64,000 nucleotides of DNA. Source: Devosia nitrariae. Lineage in GTDB: Bacteria > Pseudomonadota > Alphaproteobacteria > Rhizobiales > Devosiaceae. Below, piece after piece: positions 17,571-27,297 of this stretch (the stretch's first letter is position 1; each line of letters starts with the position of its first letter). The stretch is from assembly GCF_030160115.1 (NCBI RefSeq), contig NZ_BSNS01000024.1, forward strand, positions 62,001 to 126,000, written 5' to 3'. The translations under genes were made by a program, and so were the position numbers. The notes under the pieces are model-generated. The model searched no databases. It had not been told where the DNA came from and saw only the letters and a list, made by a program, of their open reading frames with translations.

Positions 17571-17947
17571 CGGACGGCACCGACGAACCGATGGTGTTCG
17601 AGACCGTGCTCGATGCTCCACCCGAGAAGGTGTGGCGGGCACTGACGATCCCGGAATACCTGGCACGCTGGCTGCTGCCGATTGAAGCGCAGCCGCTGAC
17701 GTTCTCCGGCAGGCAGGAGGGCCTCGCCGAGCGTATCGACTGGACGCTCGTTGCCGAGGAGCCCAACCGGCGGCTGACCTATCGCTGGCGCGAGTCGGGC
17801 GAGGGAGCCGTTCAGGATGCCGCAGAAAGCCTGGTGACCTTCGAGCTCGACCCGCTTGCCGGTGAGCAGACGCTCTTCCGCCTGACGCACACGGTCCCGG
17901 TCCGTGCGGCCAACGACAATGGCGTCGCCATGATGATGGCTGCCTAG
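17567..17947 (+). CDS. SRPBCC (AHSA1-like) domain protein
   Basis: 126 residues of START/Bet v1-like fold: ETVLDAPPEKVWRALTIPEYLARWLLP at the start and TFELDPLAGEQTLFRLTHTVP near the end. Such proteins bind hydrophobic ligands, and the ArsR-SRPBCC pair recurs widely. The ligand and role are unknown. Translation is coupled to the regulator by a four-base overlap. Confidence 0.88.
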   Translation: MTDGTDEPMVFETVLDAPPEKVWRALTIPEYLARWLLPIEAQPLTFSGRQEGLAERIDWTLVAEEPNRRLTYRWRESGEGAVQDAAESLVTFELDPLAGEQTLFRLTHTVPVRAANDNGVAMMMAA

Positions 17948-18010
17948 AACATATCGGCCGGCGACAAGAGCCGGTCACCATCACCCGCAGAATGGAACGG
18001 AGGTTCGCCC

Positions 18011-18640
18011 ATGCGCGACACGATGCAACTCGTCCCTGTCGTCGTTGAACAATCGACGCGCGGGGAGCGCTCGTTCGATATCTACTCGAGGCTCCTGCGC
18101 GAGCGGATCATCTTCCTCAACGGACAGGTCGAGGACAACATGGCGGCGCTCATCTGTGCGCAGCTTCTGTTCCTCGAGGCGGAGAACCCCAAGAAAGAGA
18201 TTTCCCTCTATATCAACTCGCCGGGCGGAGCCGTGACGGCAGGGCTTGCAATCTATGACACCATGCAGTTCATCCAGGCGCCGGTCGCAACGCTCAGCAT
18301 GGGCACCGCCATGTCGATGGGCTCGTTCCTGCTGATGGCCGGGGCATCAGGGCGGCGCGCTTCGCTGCCCAGTACCACTATCCTCGTGCACCAGCCGTCC
18401 GGCGGGTATCAGGGGCAGGTGACTGATTTCCTAATCCACGCCGAGAACTCCCGCCAGCTCAAGCACCGGGTCATAGAAGCCTATGTGAAGCACTGCGGGC
18501 GCACCTATGAGGAGGTGGAACGTACGCTCGATCGCGACCACTACATGACTCCGGAGCAGGCGCGGACCTGGGGCCTGATCGATCACGTCTATGCCGACCG
18601 TGGGCAAGTCGGGGGCGAGCCCGCCCCCGATGCTGTGTAG
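18011..18640 (+). CDS. clpP: ATP-dependent Clp protease proteolytic subunit (stand-alone copy)
   Basis: 209 residues. The triad is Ser102 (in [10 protein letters not shown]), His127 (ILVHQPSGG) and Asp176 (DRDHYM), with the spacing of E. coli Clp[20 protein letters not shown] and [17 protein letters not shown] are standard. Neither clpX nor lon follows, so this is probably an extra ClpP isoform and not the main clpP-clpX copy. The PSTTI segment before the His differs from the usual PNARI/M. Confidence 0.92.
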   Translation: MRDTMQLVPVVVEQSTRGERSFDIYSRLLRERIIFLNGQVEDNMAALICAQLLFLEAENPKKEISLYINSPGGAVTAGLAIYDTMQFIQAPVATLSMGTAMSMGSFLLMAGASGRRASLPSTTILVHQPSGGYQGQVTDFLIHAENSRQLKHRVIEAYVKHCGRTYEEVERTLDRDHYMTPEQARTWGLIDHVYADRGQVGGEPAPDAV

Positions 18641-18643
18641 CGG

Positions 18644-19897
18644 TTAGTCGGTTTCGGCCACGATGTCGCCTGGCTGGGCATATTCGGGGCTGACGCCGAA
18701 CAGCTTGCCGTTCTCGGCAACGAGGATGCAGACGATGGCGAGCGTGCCCATGGCGGCATAGCCCATCGCGGTGGGGACCACGGTGCCGTCGAAGTGCTGG
18801 CCGATATAGCTGCCGATGAGCGCCCCGCCGACGGTCTGGACGAAGCCGAAGACCGAGGAGGCCGTGCCGGCGACGGCGCCCAATGGTTCCATCGAGAGCG
18901 AGTTCATGTTGGAGGCAGCCCAGCCGAACATAAACATGATCGTGGCAAGGAGCGAGAAGAACAGCCAGAGAGGCATGAAGCCGCTGAGAGCAAGCGTAAG
19001 CCACAAGATGCTGACGCCAGTGAAGACCAGCACGGCGAAATGCGACAGGCGCCGCATGCCGAAGCGCGAGACGATCCGCGAGTTGAGAAAGGACGAGATG
19101 GCCATCAATCCAGCCACGGCGGCGAAGGCGACGGGGAAATAGACGCCGAGGCCATAGATGTCGACATAGATCTGTTGGCTTGTGCTGATGAAGCCAAACA
19201 GCGCGCCAAAGAGGAACATACCGGCCAGACCGTAGGAAATCGCCACACGGTTGGTGAAGACCATGCGGAAACCTTCGGTGATGACGCCGAGGCGCAGGGC
19301 ACGGCGGTTCTCGGGAGCCAGCGTTTCCGGCAGGCGGAGGAACGCCCAGATGCCGAAGACCGAGGCCAGAACGCCCATGAAGATGAATATGGCCTGCCAG
19401 GGGCCGGTCAACAGCAGGACCTGACCGACTCCAGGCGCGATGATGGGAACGGCCATGAATACCATGAAGGTCAACGACATGACCTCGGCCATGGCGCGCC
19501 CGGAATAACGGTCGCGGATCACCGACGTGGCAATGACCCTTGTCCCCGCAGCGCCCATGCCCTGAATGAAGCGAAGAAGCAACAGAGCGGCGAAGTTGGG
19601 CGCGAATGCAGCCGCGACGACGGCAATAACATAAATGACTATGCCGACGAGCAGGGGCGCGCGACGGCCGAACCGGTCCGACAGTGGGCCGAAGGCGAGC
19701 TGGGCGATACCGAAGCCGAGCATGTAGGCGGAAATGACAAACTGGCGTTCGTTCTCGGTGGCAACGCCGAGTGCCTCGCCCATATAGGGCAGGGCTGGCA
19801 GCATGACGTCGATGGCCAGCGCATTGAGCGCCATCAGGGCGGCCATCAGGGCAATGAACTCCGGGCGGGAAATGGCCCGCTTGGCAAAATCTGACAT
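18644..19897 (-). CDS. MFS drug-resistance transporter, Bcr/CflA type
   Basis: 417 residues, 12 hydrophobic segments. Motif A is GPLSDRFGRRAPLL and motif C is VPIIAPGVGQVLL, typical of the 12-TMS drug/H+ antiporters of the Bcr/CflA branch. It probably exports a hydrophobic or cationic compound; the substrate is unknown. It is convergent with clpP, only three bases apart. Confidence 0.88.
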   Translation of the reverse strand: MSDFAKRAISRPEFIALMAALMALNALAIDVMLPALPYMGEALGVATENERQFVISAYMLGFGIAQLAFGPLSDRFGRRAPLLVGIVIYVIAVVAAAFAPNFAALLLLRFIQGMGAAGTRVIATSVIRDRYSGRAMAEVMSLTFMVFMAVPIIAPGVGQVLLLTGPWQAIFIFMGVLASVFGIWAFLRLPETLAPENRRALRLGVITEGFRMVFTNRVAISYGLAGMFLFGALFGFISTSQQIYVDIYGLGVYFPVAFAAVAGLMAISSFLNSRIVSRFGMRRLSHFAVLVFTGVSILWLTLALSGFMPLWLFFSLLATIMFMFGWAASNMNSLSMEPLGAVAGTASSVFGFVQTVGGALIGSYIGQHFDGTVVPTAMGYAAMGTLAIVCILVAENGKLFGVSPEYAQPGDIVAETD

Positions 19898-20044
19898 AAC
19901 TATCTCGAAAAGCAGAGCCGGAAGGAAAAAAGTCCGGCGGCATCAGGAGCCGCGAACATGAACCTCCCTACCGGCTTTGGCAACCCTCGGGGTGGGCTCG
20001 ATCTATCAGATCGATTCCGGTAACGGTCGCAGGCTTTTGAGAAC

Positions 20045-21268
20045 TCAGGCGGGTTTCAATGCGAAGCTGGCCGCGCCGCGCTCGTTGATTGGCAGATGCA
20101 CAGCGGCCGATGCCAGGCCGAGCAGGATGCCGAGGTACCAGACAAGGCTGTAGTCGCCGGTCTGGTCATAGACGACGCCACCCAGCCACACGCCGACGAA
20201 GGAGCCGATCTGGTGGGAGAGGAACGCGACGCCATAGAGCATGCCAAGGTAACGCGGTCCGAAGAAGAGGCCGACGAGGCCGGCGGTCAGCGGTACGGTC
20301 GACAGCCAAAGCAGCCCCATGACCGCCGCGAAGGTATAGGCGGTGATTTCGCTGACCGGGATCAGGAGGAAGAGGCCGATGGCGACGGCACGCGAGAAGT
20401 AGATGGCCGCCAGCAGGATCTGCTTGGGGAAGCGTCCTCCCAGATAGCCCGAGAGCAAGGAGCCGGCGATGTTGAAGAGGCCGATGACGGCAATGGTCCA
20501 ACTGCCGACCTCAGGCGTCAGTCCGCAGTCGACCAGGTAGGCGGGCATGTGGACGTTGATGAAGGCCAGGTGGAACCCGCACACGAAGAAGCCGATGACC
20601 AGGAGCCGGTAGGAGCCGTGGCCCCAGGCCTTGGCCAGTGCTTCCATGAACGGCAGGTCGGCTTGACCCGGAACGCTTTGCGAGCGGCCGCGTAGCGCCA
20701 GGGAAAGCGGCACCACCAGCAGCATCAGACAGGCGATGTAGACGAGGGCCATCTGCCAGCCGAAGGCGGAAATGAAGCCCTGTCCCAGCGGAGCGAAGAC
20801 GAATTGACCGGCCGAAGAGGCGGCGGTGGCGATGCCGAACACGAAGCTGCGCTTCTCGGGCGGCACGATGCGGCCGAACGCGGCCATGACGACGCCGAAG
20901 GAGGCGATGGCGATGCCAACGCCCGTCAACACCCCGGCCGACAGGTACATGATCTCGGCATTGGGCGTATAGGCCATCCAGACGAGCCCGGCCGCGTAGA
21001 CAAGGCCGCCGATGGCGAGCGTGCGGCCATAGCCATAGCGGTCGGCAAAGCCGCCGGCGAAGGGCTGGGCGATGCCCCAGGCGAGGTTCTGAATGGCCAT
21101 CGCCATGCCCCATTGTTCCCGCGTCAGGCCCAGGTCTTCCGTGACCGGCAGCGTAAAGAGGCCGAAGGCTCCGCGGGTGCCAAAGCCGATGGCGGCGATA
21201 ATGCAGCCCGCGACGATGATGAGGGGGAAGGGGATGGCCGGCTGCCGGGTGGCGGTGATCGAGGTCAT
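20045..21268 (-). CDS. MFS transporter (monocarboxylate/OFA-like)
   Basis: 407 residues with about 12 membrane segments and the motif GFADRYGYGRTL in loop 2-3. GTRGAFGLFTLPVTEDLGLTR at the start resembles monocarboxylate/oxalate-formate antiporter-like MFS members. It is not obviously a drug exporter. It lies upstream of the Bcr/CflA gene on the same strand, 147 bases apart, so the two may be separately transcribed. Confidence 0.85.
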   Translation of the reverse strand: MTSITATRQPAIPFPLIIVAGCIIAAIGFGTRGAFGLFTLPVTEDLGLTREQWGMAMAIQNLAWGIAQPFAGGFADRYGYGRTLAIGGLVYAAGLVWMAYTPNAEIMYLSAGVLTGVGIAIASFGVVMAAFGRIVPPEKRSFVFGIATAASSAGQFVFAPLGQGFISAFGWQMALVYIACLMLLVVPLSLALRGRSQSVPGQADLPFMEALAKAWGHGSYRLLVIGFFVCGFHLAFINVHMPAYLVDCGLTPEVGSWTIAVIGLFNIAGSLLSGYLGGRFPKQILLAAIYFSRAVAIGLFLLIPVSEITAYTFAAVMGLLWLSTVPLTAGLVGLFFGPRYLGMLYGVAFLSHQIGSFVGVWLGGVVYDQTGDYSLVWYLGILLGLASAAVHLPINERGAASFALKPA

Positions 21269-21398
21269 GGTCGCTGTCCAATGGCTGAGGTCGTACTTAC
21301 GCCCGCACCCGGATCGCGAACAGCGATTTTATCTGATGGATGGCATCACCCACACGAATGGGTGCGACCGATTCATGAGTCGATTCCACCGCCCGGAC

Positions 21399-21437
21399 GT
21401 GACAATGCCGCGCCTGCGGGAGGCGCGGCATTGTCAC
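21399..21437. terminator. Strong hairpin downstream of grxD
   Basis: GTGACAATGCCGCGCCT and AGGCGCGGCATTGTCAC are perfectly complementary over 17 bases around GCGGG. It lies 16 bases past the grxD stop on the minus strand. No T run follows, so it may stabilise the 3' end and not act as a classic terminator. Confidence 0.5.
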
Positions 21438-21453
21438 AAGATCGGATCTGGCG

Positions 21454-21789
21454 TCAGGCCGTCTGGCGGACGGCGATGCCCTTGCCTTCGAGAAGACCCT
21501 GCAACTCACCGCTCTGGAACATCTCTCGGGTGATGTCGGCGCCGCCGACGAACTCGCCCTTTACGTAGAGCTGGGGAATGGTCGGCCAGTTCGAGTAGGC
21601 CTTGATGCCTTCGCGTAGCTCGTCGTTCTCGAGCACGTTGGCGCTGTCGTAGTCGATGCCGAGATAGTTGAGGATCTGTACGACCTGACCGGAGAAGCCG
21701 CATTGCGGGAAATCGGGCGTGCCCTTCATGAACAGGAACACGTCGGTGGTCTTCACCTTGTCGTCGATGAAGGCGTTGATGTCAGTCAT
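21454..21789 (-). CDS. grxD: Monothiol glutaredoxin (Grx4/GrxD)
   Basis: 111 residues with the CGFS active site (Cys30 in PQCGFSGQ) plus [19 protein letters not shown] for glutathione binding. CGFS glutaredoxins carry [2Fe-2S] clusters and hand them on, often in complex with BolA; bolA is in the same cluster at 23907. The ATG at 21789 gives the standard length. The 89-base gap upstream holds the AT-rich near-palindrome CTATCTATCGGTAG, a candidate separate promoter. Confidence 0.95.
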   Translation of the reverse strand: MTDINAFIDDKVKTTDVFLFMKGTPDFPQCGFSGQVVQILNYLGIDYDSANVLENDELREGIKAYSNWPTIPQLYVKGEFVGGADITREMFQSGELQGLLEGKGIAVRQTA

Positions 21790-21878
21790 ATCGAAACTCG
21801 CTTTCTGGTCCGGGGGAGGACGGACATATTCTACCGATAGATAGGATATCGCGCAGACTGTGTCGAGGTTGACGCCGA

Positions 21879-22514
21879 TCAAGTCTGCGCAAGACGCGCC
21901 GCGACCCATGGATGAAGGGTAAAGTCCTCGAGCGTGTTGAACGGCACCGCCTCCCAACCATAGCTGCGCGCACCATCGATCATCTTGGGCGTATCATCGA
22001 AGAAAAGCGGTTGCTCGTCTTGCGGACCAATGCGGGCGGCGGCGAAGTCGAAGAAGGCCTTTTCCGGCTTCAACACACCGACGCGGGCAGAATAGAACAT
22101 GTCCTCGAACAGGTCGCCGAGGCCGAGCGTCTGCCAAAGCCAGTGGGCTCGCAAATGCTCTTGGTTGGTGGCAAGGAAGAGGCGGATGTCGGAATCCGCC
22201 TTGAGGCGCGCGATGGCGTCGAGCAAAGGTTGGTTGATCTCGCTGTCGTGGCTCAGCCAGTAGTGCACAAGGATCATCGGCGAGCGATTAAAACCCAGCG
22301 TCGGCAGAACCCGTTCGAGCGCATCTACCAGCGCCATCTCTCCGACGATCACTTTCTTGATGAAGACGTCGTAGATGAACTCGTTGCGGAACCGTTCGGG
22401 ATCGATTCCAAGGTCGCCAAGCAGGTTCTCATCCCAGCGTGGCTGAAGCTCCGGGCGGGCGTGATAGCCGTGCACGAGCACGCCGTCGATGTCGAAGATG
22501 ATTGCCTTGGTCAT
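21879..22514 (-). CDS. HAD-superfamily hydrolase (copy 2 of a tandem pair)
   Basis: 211 residues. Motif I is [10 protein letters not shown] (nucleophile Asp), motif [13 protein letters not shown], motif III near KPEKAFF and motif [10 protein letters not shown]. It is a C1-capped phosphatase-like HAD protein, paralogous to the neighbour at 22521 along its whole length. The substrate is unknown. Confidence 0.88.
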   Translation of the reverse strand: MTKAIIFDIDGVLVHGYHARPELQPRWDENLLGDLGIDPERFRNEFIYDVFIKKVIVGEMALVDALERVLPTLGFNRSPMILVHYWLSHDSEINQPLLDAIARLKADSDIRLFLATNQEHLRAHWLWQTLGLGDLFEDMFYSARVGVLKPEKAFFDFAAARIGPQDEQPLFFDDTPKMIDGARSYGWEAVPFNTLEDFTLHPWVAARLAQT

Positions 22515-22520
22515 TTGCCT

Positions 22521-23150
22521 TCACGACCTGGCCAACCGACCGGCCACCCATGGGTGGTCCGTGAAGTGCTCGATCTCGTTGAAAAGCACCGCCTCCCAGC
22601 CGAAATCGCGGGCTCCGGCGACAACCTTTTCGGAATCGTCGAAAAACAGCGGCACTCCCTCGCAATCGGTCAGGTGCACCGCCGCGCGCTCGAAGAACGC
22701 CACCGAGGGCTTGGCCGCGCCAAGACGAGCCGCGTAAAGCATGTCGTCGAAGATGTGACCGAGACGGAGTTCGCGCCAAAGGTAGTTCGCCCGCAGGTGT
22801 TCCTGATTGGTCGCAAGGAACACCTTCACGTCGCCTGTCCCGCGCAGCCTCGTTATCTGTTCGACAAGGGCATAGTTCACGTTGGTGTCGCGCTCGAGCC
22901 AATATTCGAGGAACCGCAAGGTAGACCCGTTGTAGCCGATGGTTGGCAGGAACCCATCGAGCACTTCGATCAGCGAGCGTTCCCCCGTGATGACAGCGTC
23001 GAAGCCGGGGCCGAACATCGATTGGAAGCGCGATGGCTCGATGCCGAGATCGGTAAGCAGGTGCTCGTCCCAGAAGCGGCGGCGTTCCATTTCCGGGTGA
23101 AAGCGGCTGTGCACGAGCACGCCGTCAATGTCAAAGAGAACCGCGCGCAT
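22521..23150 (-). CDS. HAD-superfamily hydrolase (copy 1 of a tandem pair)
   Basis: 209 residues. Motifs are [31 protein letters not shown] and FFDDSEKVV. It ends HPWVAGRLARS, matching [11 protein letters not shown] of its neighbour, so the two are tandem duplicates. It follows the HIT gene with two bases between them and precedes the second HAD gene by six bases. Confidence 0.88.
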   Translation of the reverse strand: MRAVLFDIDGVLVHSRFHPEMERRRFWDEHLLTDLGIEPSRFQSMFGPGFDAVITGERSLIEVLDGFLPTIGYNGSTLRFLEYWLERDTNVNYALVEQITRLRGTGDVKVFLATNQEHLRANYLWRELRLGHIFDDMLYAARLGAAKPSVAFFERAAVHLTDCEGVPLFFDDSEKVVAGARDFGWEAVLFNEIEHFTDHPWVAGRLARS

Positions 23151-23152
23151 GC

Positions 23153-23563
23153 TTAATTCCTTGTCGGTCGTCGGTTTGCGGCTTGCTTGAGGTGGTGGCG
23201 CAGCCCCCGGCCTGCCAGAGGTTCGTCAGCGAACCGGCTGATGACGTGCAGATGAGCGTGGCCGACTGTCTGGCCAGCGGCCGCGCCCACGTTCCAGCCG
23301 ATGGTGTAGCCATCCGGCAGCGCTTCGGAGAGGTGGACCTTGGCCTTTTCGAGCAGATCGAAGGTGTCGCGCCATTCGACTTCGCCAAGATCGAAGGGTG
23401 TAGCAGCGTGGCGGAACGGGATGATCATGCCCGCATGCTGCAGGAGCGGATCGGCACTGGCGAGAAAGTAGCAGGTCCGATTGGTGAACAAAGGCGCATC
23501 GTTCAGCAGGTCGTTTGCAAGGCAGAACTGGCACCCGGGCACAGAGTGAGGGAGATCCGACAT
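23153..23563 (-). CDS. HIT-family nucleotide-binding hydrolase
   Basis: 136 residues. The histidine triad GHAHLHVIS (His102, His104, His106) is complete. CQFC near residues 11-14 may contribute to a zinc site. HIT proteins hydrolyse nucleoside phosphoramidates or dinucleotides such as AppppA. It is operon-linked to the HAD pair. Confidence 0.9.
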   Translation of the reverse strand: MSDLPHSVPGCQFCLANDLLNDAPLFTNRTCYFLASADPLLQHAGMIIPFRHAATPFDLGEVEWRDTFDLLEKAKVHLSEALPDGYTIGWNVGAAAGQTVGHAHLHVISRFADEPLAGRGLRHHLKQAANRRPTRN

Positions 23564-23572
23564 GGCCCGCTC

Positions 23573-23941
23573 TTACGAACGCCGCAGCGTATGAGAAGCG
23601 CCAAGTCCGTTAAGGACTTCGGCCGGAATTCTCAGATCGCGAATCACGTCGGCATGGCGGCGAAAGCCACAGAGTTCGCGCTGAACGAAGTACTGCCAGA
23701 CCGCCCTTTGCGCCTCGGCCAGGCGATGAGTCCGACCGTCGGTTGCGGCGGCCGCGGACAGGGCGGCGATGGTCTTGGCGACCTGCCGCTCAGCCTCGCC
23801 GAGCGAGGAGGCACGCTCGGCCATGATCTCGTGATCGAGCATGGCTGTCCCGGCCTCGGGACGAACCGTGCGGATCAGTTCGAGGGAATCCTTTAACGAC
23901 ACCGGATCAGTCGGGCGCGCTGGTCTGCAGGGCGAGGGCAT
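23573..23941 (-). CDS. Small conserved protein, resembles DUF6665
   Basis: 122 residues from the ATG at 23941, or 109 from a GTG at 23902 that would avoid overlapping bolA; neither start has a convincing Shine-Dalgarno. The core MLDHEIMAERASSLGEAERQ and AVWQYFVQRELCGFRRHADV is helical and resembles a small family found in Hyphomicrobiales (DUF6665, from memory). Function unknown. It sits between bolA and the HIT gene. Confidence 0.65.
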   Translation of the reverse strand: MPSPCRPARPTDPVSLKDSLELIRTVRPEAGTAMLDHEIMAERASSLGEAERQVAKTIAALSAAAATDGRTHRLAEAQRAVWQYFVQRELCGFRRHADVIRDLRIPAEVLNGLGASHTLRRS

Positions 23942-24140
23942 GCAGTGCGCCGCCCATGTCGCCCTTCAGGGCCGCATAGACGAGCTGGTGCTGCTGCACG
24001 CGCGATTTGCCGCGGAACTGCTCTGACTTGACCGCGGCGGCATAGTGGTCGCCGTCACCGGCAAGGTCCCGGATCTCGATCTCGGCATCGGGAAGGGCGG
24101 CCTTGATCCGGCGCTCGATTTCGCTGGCATCCATCGGCAT
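23907..24140 (-). CDS. bolA: BolA-family protein
   Basis: 77 residues of the class II KH-like BolA fold: IERRIKAALPDAEIEIRDLA, then HYAAAVKSEQFRGKSRVQQH and VYAALKGDMGGALHALALQT. The conserved His lies in VQQHQLVY. The ATG at 24140 has an excellent GGAGGTGACG site. BolA proteins partner monothiol glutaredoxins in Fe-S trafficking, and grxD lies 2 kb downstream in the same cluster. Confidence 0.93.
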   Translation of the reverse strand: MPMDASEIERRIKAALPDAEIEIRDLAGDGDHYAAAVKSEQFRGKSRVQQHQLVYAALKGDMGGALHALALQTSAPD

Positions 24141-24214
24141 CGTCACCTCCTGCAACCGCATTCCACCTTGCCTGATATGGCATGCGGGCCGGCGTCCTTC
24201 AATACAAAGGCGCG

Positions 24215-24814
24215 CTACTGGGGCGGATCCGCTGCGGGAGGCTCGGCCGGCTGCGCGCCTGCGCAGCACTCGGCGTCCGAGCGGGTCGAGAAATTGGCGA
24301 TAATGAAATCGACGATTGGGCGGGCGTTGGCCGCTTCGGCGGTGGCGTAAATACAGTCGAGCACGTAGCCGCGGCCGGCATCCACGGCTTCAGTGTGGAC
24401 GAGGGTGATGGGGATATCCATCGGCGAATCGTCGCTTAGGCCTTCGTAGAGCAGCGCGTCGCCGTTCTGGTAGGGCACGACCGAGCTGCCGGTGATGGCA
24501 AAGCCGGGGAAGATCTGCGCCCATCGCTCGGCGGCCGCCTCCTCATCGAAGTGCTCGAGCGCACCTTGCGGAGTCCAGTCGTCCGCCGTAGCCGGCAGGA
24601 TGGCAAGCTCGCACTGCAGCGGCGCATCCGGATGGTTGATCGTCAGCGGATTTGCACCGCCGCCCGAGGCCAGCATGGCCGACGGGTAGACGAGCGTATA
24701 AGGCTGACCTTCGAAGATGCCGCGGGTGATGCTGACGGTCTGGGCAGCGGTCTCGATGGGCACGAGCGCGGCTGCGGCCATAAGGAGGCTGCACGCGTAA
24801 CGGCTAAGACGCAT
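24215..24814 (-). CDS. Secreted protein of unknown function
   Basis: 199 residues with a Sec signal peptide (hydrophobic residues 5-20, cleavage near TAA|QT). The mature part is about 175 residues with a cysteine in PLQCELAILP, one in VLDCIYATAE, a CC pair near the end, and a Pro/Ala tail. I do not recognise a domain. It lies between purL and bolA on the same strand. Confidence 0.75.
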   Translation of the reverse strand: MRLSRYACSLLMAAAALVPIETAAQTVSITRGIFEGQPYTLVYPSAMLASGGGANPLTINHPDAPLQCELAILPATADDWTPQGALEHFDEEAAAERWAQIFPGFAITGSSVVPYQNGDALLYEGLSDDSPMDIPITLVHTEAVDAGRGYVLDCIYATAEAANARPIVDFIIANFSTRSDAECCAGAQPAEPPAADPPQ

Positions 24815-24983
24815 AGACTTCTCCAGGCGCGGTCGGGAAGGGGCGTATTCCCGCCTTGCGCTCTTTCTGCAGTTTCGCCGGCGCTGGCCCTGAACGGGGT
24901 CGCCGACGGTCCTGCCCTCCGCCTCTCCTTGTCGCCACTAAACCAAGGCAAGGATAAGGCGGATCGTCATGCAAAGCCGCACA

Positions 24984-27212
24984 TCACTGGCCGGCCATAT
25001 AGTTCGGGAACCACCCCTCATATGCCGAACGCAGATCGGCGACAGCCACGGGACGAGCGTTGCCGAGGACGAGATCGGTACCGCCGGTCGTGCCGATCCA
25101 GGGCGCGAAAATGCCGTGGACGGCGGCCTCGTTCAGCAGGTCATGGAAGGCCTCGCTCTGCGCGTCGAGCGCGACGGTGACGAGATAGCGGCCCTGGTCT
25201 TCGCCGAAGAAGACCGGGATCGGATCGTAACCCTCGAGCTGGCTGACCGTCGCGCCGATACCGGAGGCGATGGCCATTTCGGCAAGGCCGGCCGCCAAAC
25301 CGCCGTCGGACAGGTCGTGGACGGCGGTGGCGGTACCGGCGCGGATCAGTCCGCGTACGAAATCGCCGACCTTCTTCTCGTGGACGAGATCGACATGTGG
25401 GGCCGGGCCGTCCTTGCGCTCGAAGAGATCGCGCAGGTAGATCGATTGCCCGAGGTGTGTGCCCCAGGCAGGTGGCGCGCCAATGAGCAGGATCGGCTGG
25501 TTTTGACCAGCAAAGGCGATGCGGGCCAGGTGCGTCCAGTCGGGAATGAGGCCGACTCCGCCGATGGTTGGGGTCGGCATGATGCCGCGGCCGTTGGTCT
25601 CGTTATAGAGCGAGACGTTGCCCGAAACGATCGGGAACTCGAGAACCCGGCAGGCCTCGCCGATCCCCTCGATGGCACGGACCAACTGGCCCATGATCTC
25701 GGGACGCTCGGGATTGCCGAAATTGAGGTTGTCGGTGGCAGCCAGCGGATCGGCTCCGGTGGCCGTCAAGTTCCGCCAGCACTCGGCCACGGCCTGCTTG
25801 CCGCCTTCATAAGGGTCGGCCTCGCAATAGCGCGGCGTCACGTCCGAGGAGAAGGCGAGAGCCTTGATCGGGTGACCCTCGACACGGACGACGCCGGCAT
25901 CGCCTCCCGGCGTCTGCAGCGAGTTGCCTTGGATCAGGGTATCGTACTGCTCATAGACCCAGCGGCGCGATGAGAGCTGATGCCCGCCCATCAGCTTGAG
26001 GAGCGCGTCGGCCACGTCCATCTGCGGAATATCGTTGGTGGCGAGCGGAACGGGCGCTTGCGGCGCAATCCAGGGGCGGTCGTATTCCGGCGCCTCGTCG
26101 CCCAGCTCCTTGATGGGCAGGTTGGCAACTTCGTCGCCGTGCCAGCGGATGCGGAAGCGCAGGTCGTCGGTGGTACGTCCGACAGTGGCAAAATCGAGCT
26201 CCCACTTCTCGAAGATGGCGCGCGCCTCGGCCTCCTTGTCCGGATGCAGGACCATGAGCATGCGCTCCTGGCTCTCCGAGAGCATCATCTCGTAAGGGGT
26301 CATGGCTGCTTCGCGCACTGGCACCCTGTCGAGGTCGAGCTCTATGCCAAGGTCGCCCTTGGCGCCCATCTCGACGGCTGAGCAGGTGAGACCCGCCGCA
26401 CCCATGTCCTGGATGGCGATGACGGCCCCCGTCGCCATCAGCTCGAGGCAGGCTTCGAGCAGGCGTTTCTCGGTGAACGGGTCGCCCACCTGCACGGTCG
26501 GACGCTTTTGGTCGATGTCGTCGCCGAACTCGGCCGAGGCCATGGTGGCCCCGCCCACCCCGTCGCGGCCGGTCTTGGCGCCAAGATAGACGACGGGCAG
26601 GCCGACGCCCTCGGCCTTCGAATAGAAAATCTTGTCGGTATCGGCGAGGCCGGCCGCGAAGGCGTTGACGAGAATGTTGCCGTTGTAGCGGGCGTCGAAC
26701 TCGACTTCACCGCCGACCGTCGGCACACCGAACGAATTGCCATAGCCGCCGACGCCGGCAACGACGCCGGAAACCAGGTGCTGGGTCTTCTCATGCTCGG
26801 GCGCGCCGAAACGCAGGGCGTTCATGGCGGCGATCGGCCGAGCGCCCATGGTGAAGACGTCGCGGAGGATTCCCCCGACCCCGGTCGCGGCACCCTGATA
26901 GGGCTCGATGAACGAAGGATGGTTGTGGCTCTCCATCTTGAAGACCACCGCCTGGCCATCGCCGATGTCGACGACGCCGGCATTCTCACCGGGTCCCTGG
27001 ATGACCCGCGGCCCTTGGGTCGGGAGCGTGCGCAGCCACTTCTTCGAGGACTTGTACGAGCAATGCTCGTTCCACATCGCCGAGAAGACGCCGAGCTCGG
27101 TAAAAGTCGGCTCGCGGCCGATGAGATCGAGGATCTTCTGGTACTCGTCGGGCTTGAGGCCGTGATCGGCGACGAGTTGCGGCGTGATGGCGGTGTCGTT
27201 GGGGATGGTCAT
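24984..27212 (-). CDS. purL: Phosphoribosylformylglycinamidine synthase, large subunit
   Basis: 742 residues, the small-form PurL that works with PurS and PurQ. It has [20 protein letters not shown], the PurM-like glycine-rich segments and [19 protein letters not shown]. It converts FGAR to FGAM with ATP and ammonia delivered by PurQ, in purine synthesis. The start is ATG at 27212 ([10 protein letters not shown]). It follows purQ with an 85-base gap. Confidence 0.97.
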   Translation of the reverse strand: MTIPNDTAITPQLVADHGLKPDEYQKILDLIGREPTFTELGVFSAMWNEHCSYKSSKKWLRTLPTQGPRVIQGPGENAGVVDIGDGQAVVFKMESHNHPSFIEPYQGAATGVGGILRDVFTMGARPIAAMNALRFGAPEHEKTQHLVSGVVAGVGGYGNSFGVPTVGGEVEFDARYNGNILVNAFAAGLADTDKIFYSKAEGVGLPVVYLGAKTGRDGVGGATMASAEFGDDIDQKRPTVQVGDPFTEKRLLEACLELMATGAVIAIQDMGAAGLTCSAVEMGAKGDLGIELDLDRVPVREAAMTPYEMMLSESQERMLMVLHPDKEAEARAIFEKWELDFATVGRTTDDLRFRIRWHGDEVANLPIKELGDEAPEYDRPWIAPQAPVPLATNDIPQMDVADALLKLMGGHQLSSRRWVYEQYDTLIQGNSLQTPGGDAGVVRVEGHPIKALAFSSDVTPRYCEADPYEGGKQAVAECWRNLTATGADPLAATDNLNFGNPERPEIMGQLVRAIEGIGEACRVLEFPIVSGNVSLYNETNGRGIMPTPTIGGVGLIPDWTHLARIAFAGQNQPILLIGAPPAWGTHLGQSIYLRDLFERKDGPAPHVDLVHEKKVGDFVRGLIRAGTATAVHDLSDGGLAAGLAEMAIASGIGATVSQLEGYDPIPVFFGEDQGRYLVTVALDAQSEAFHDLLNEAAVHGIFAPWIGTTGGTDLVLGNARPVAVADLRSAYEGWFPNYMAGQ

Positions 27213-27297
27213 CAAGCGGGAGGTCCGTAGGGCGGATCGGGAAAGCGGCAGACACAGGCATGGGCGTGGGGGAGGTCCCCCATGGCCCACCGGCCCC

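Noticed and set aside
18794-19894. 366-residue frame opposite the Bcr/CflA transporter
   Set aside because: Highly polar shadow frame (Asp/Glu/His/Gln-rich); the membrane-protein reading on the other strand has clear MFS motifs.
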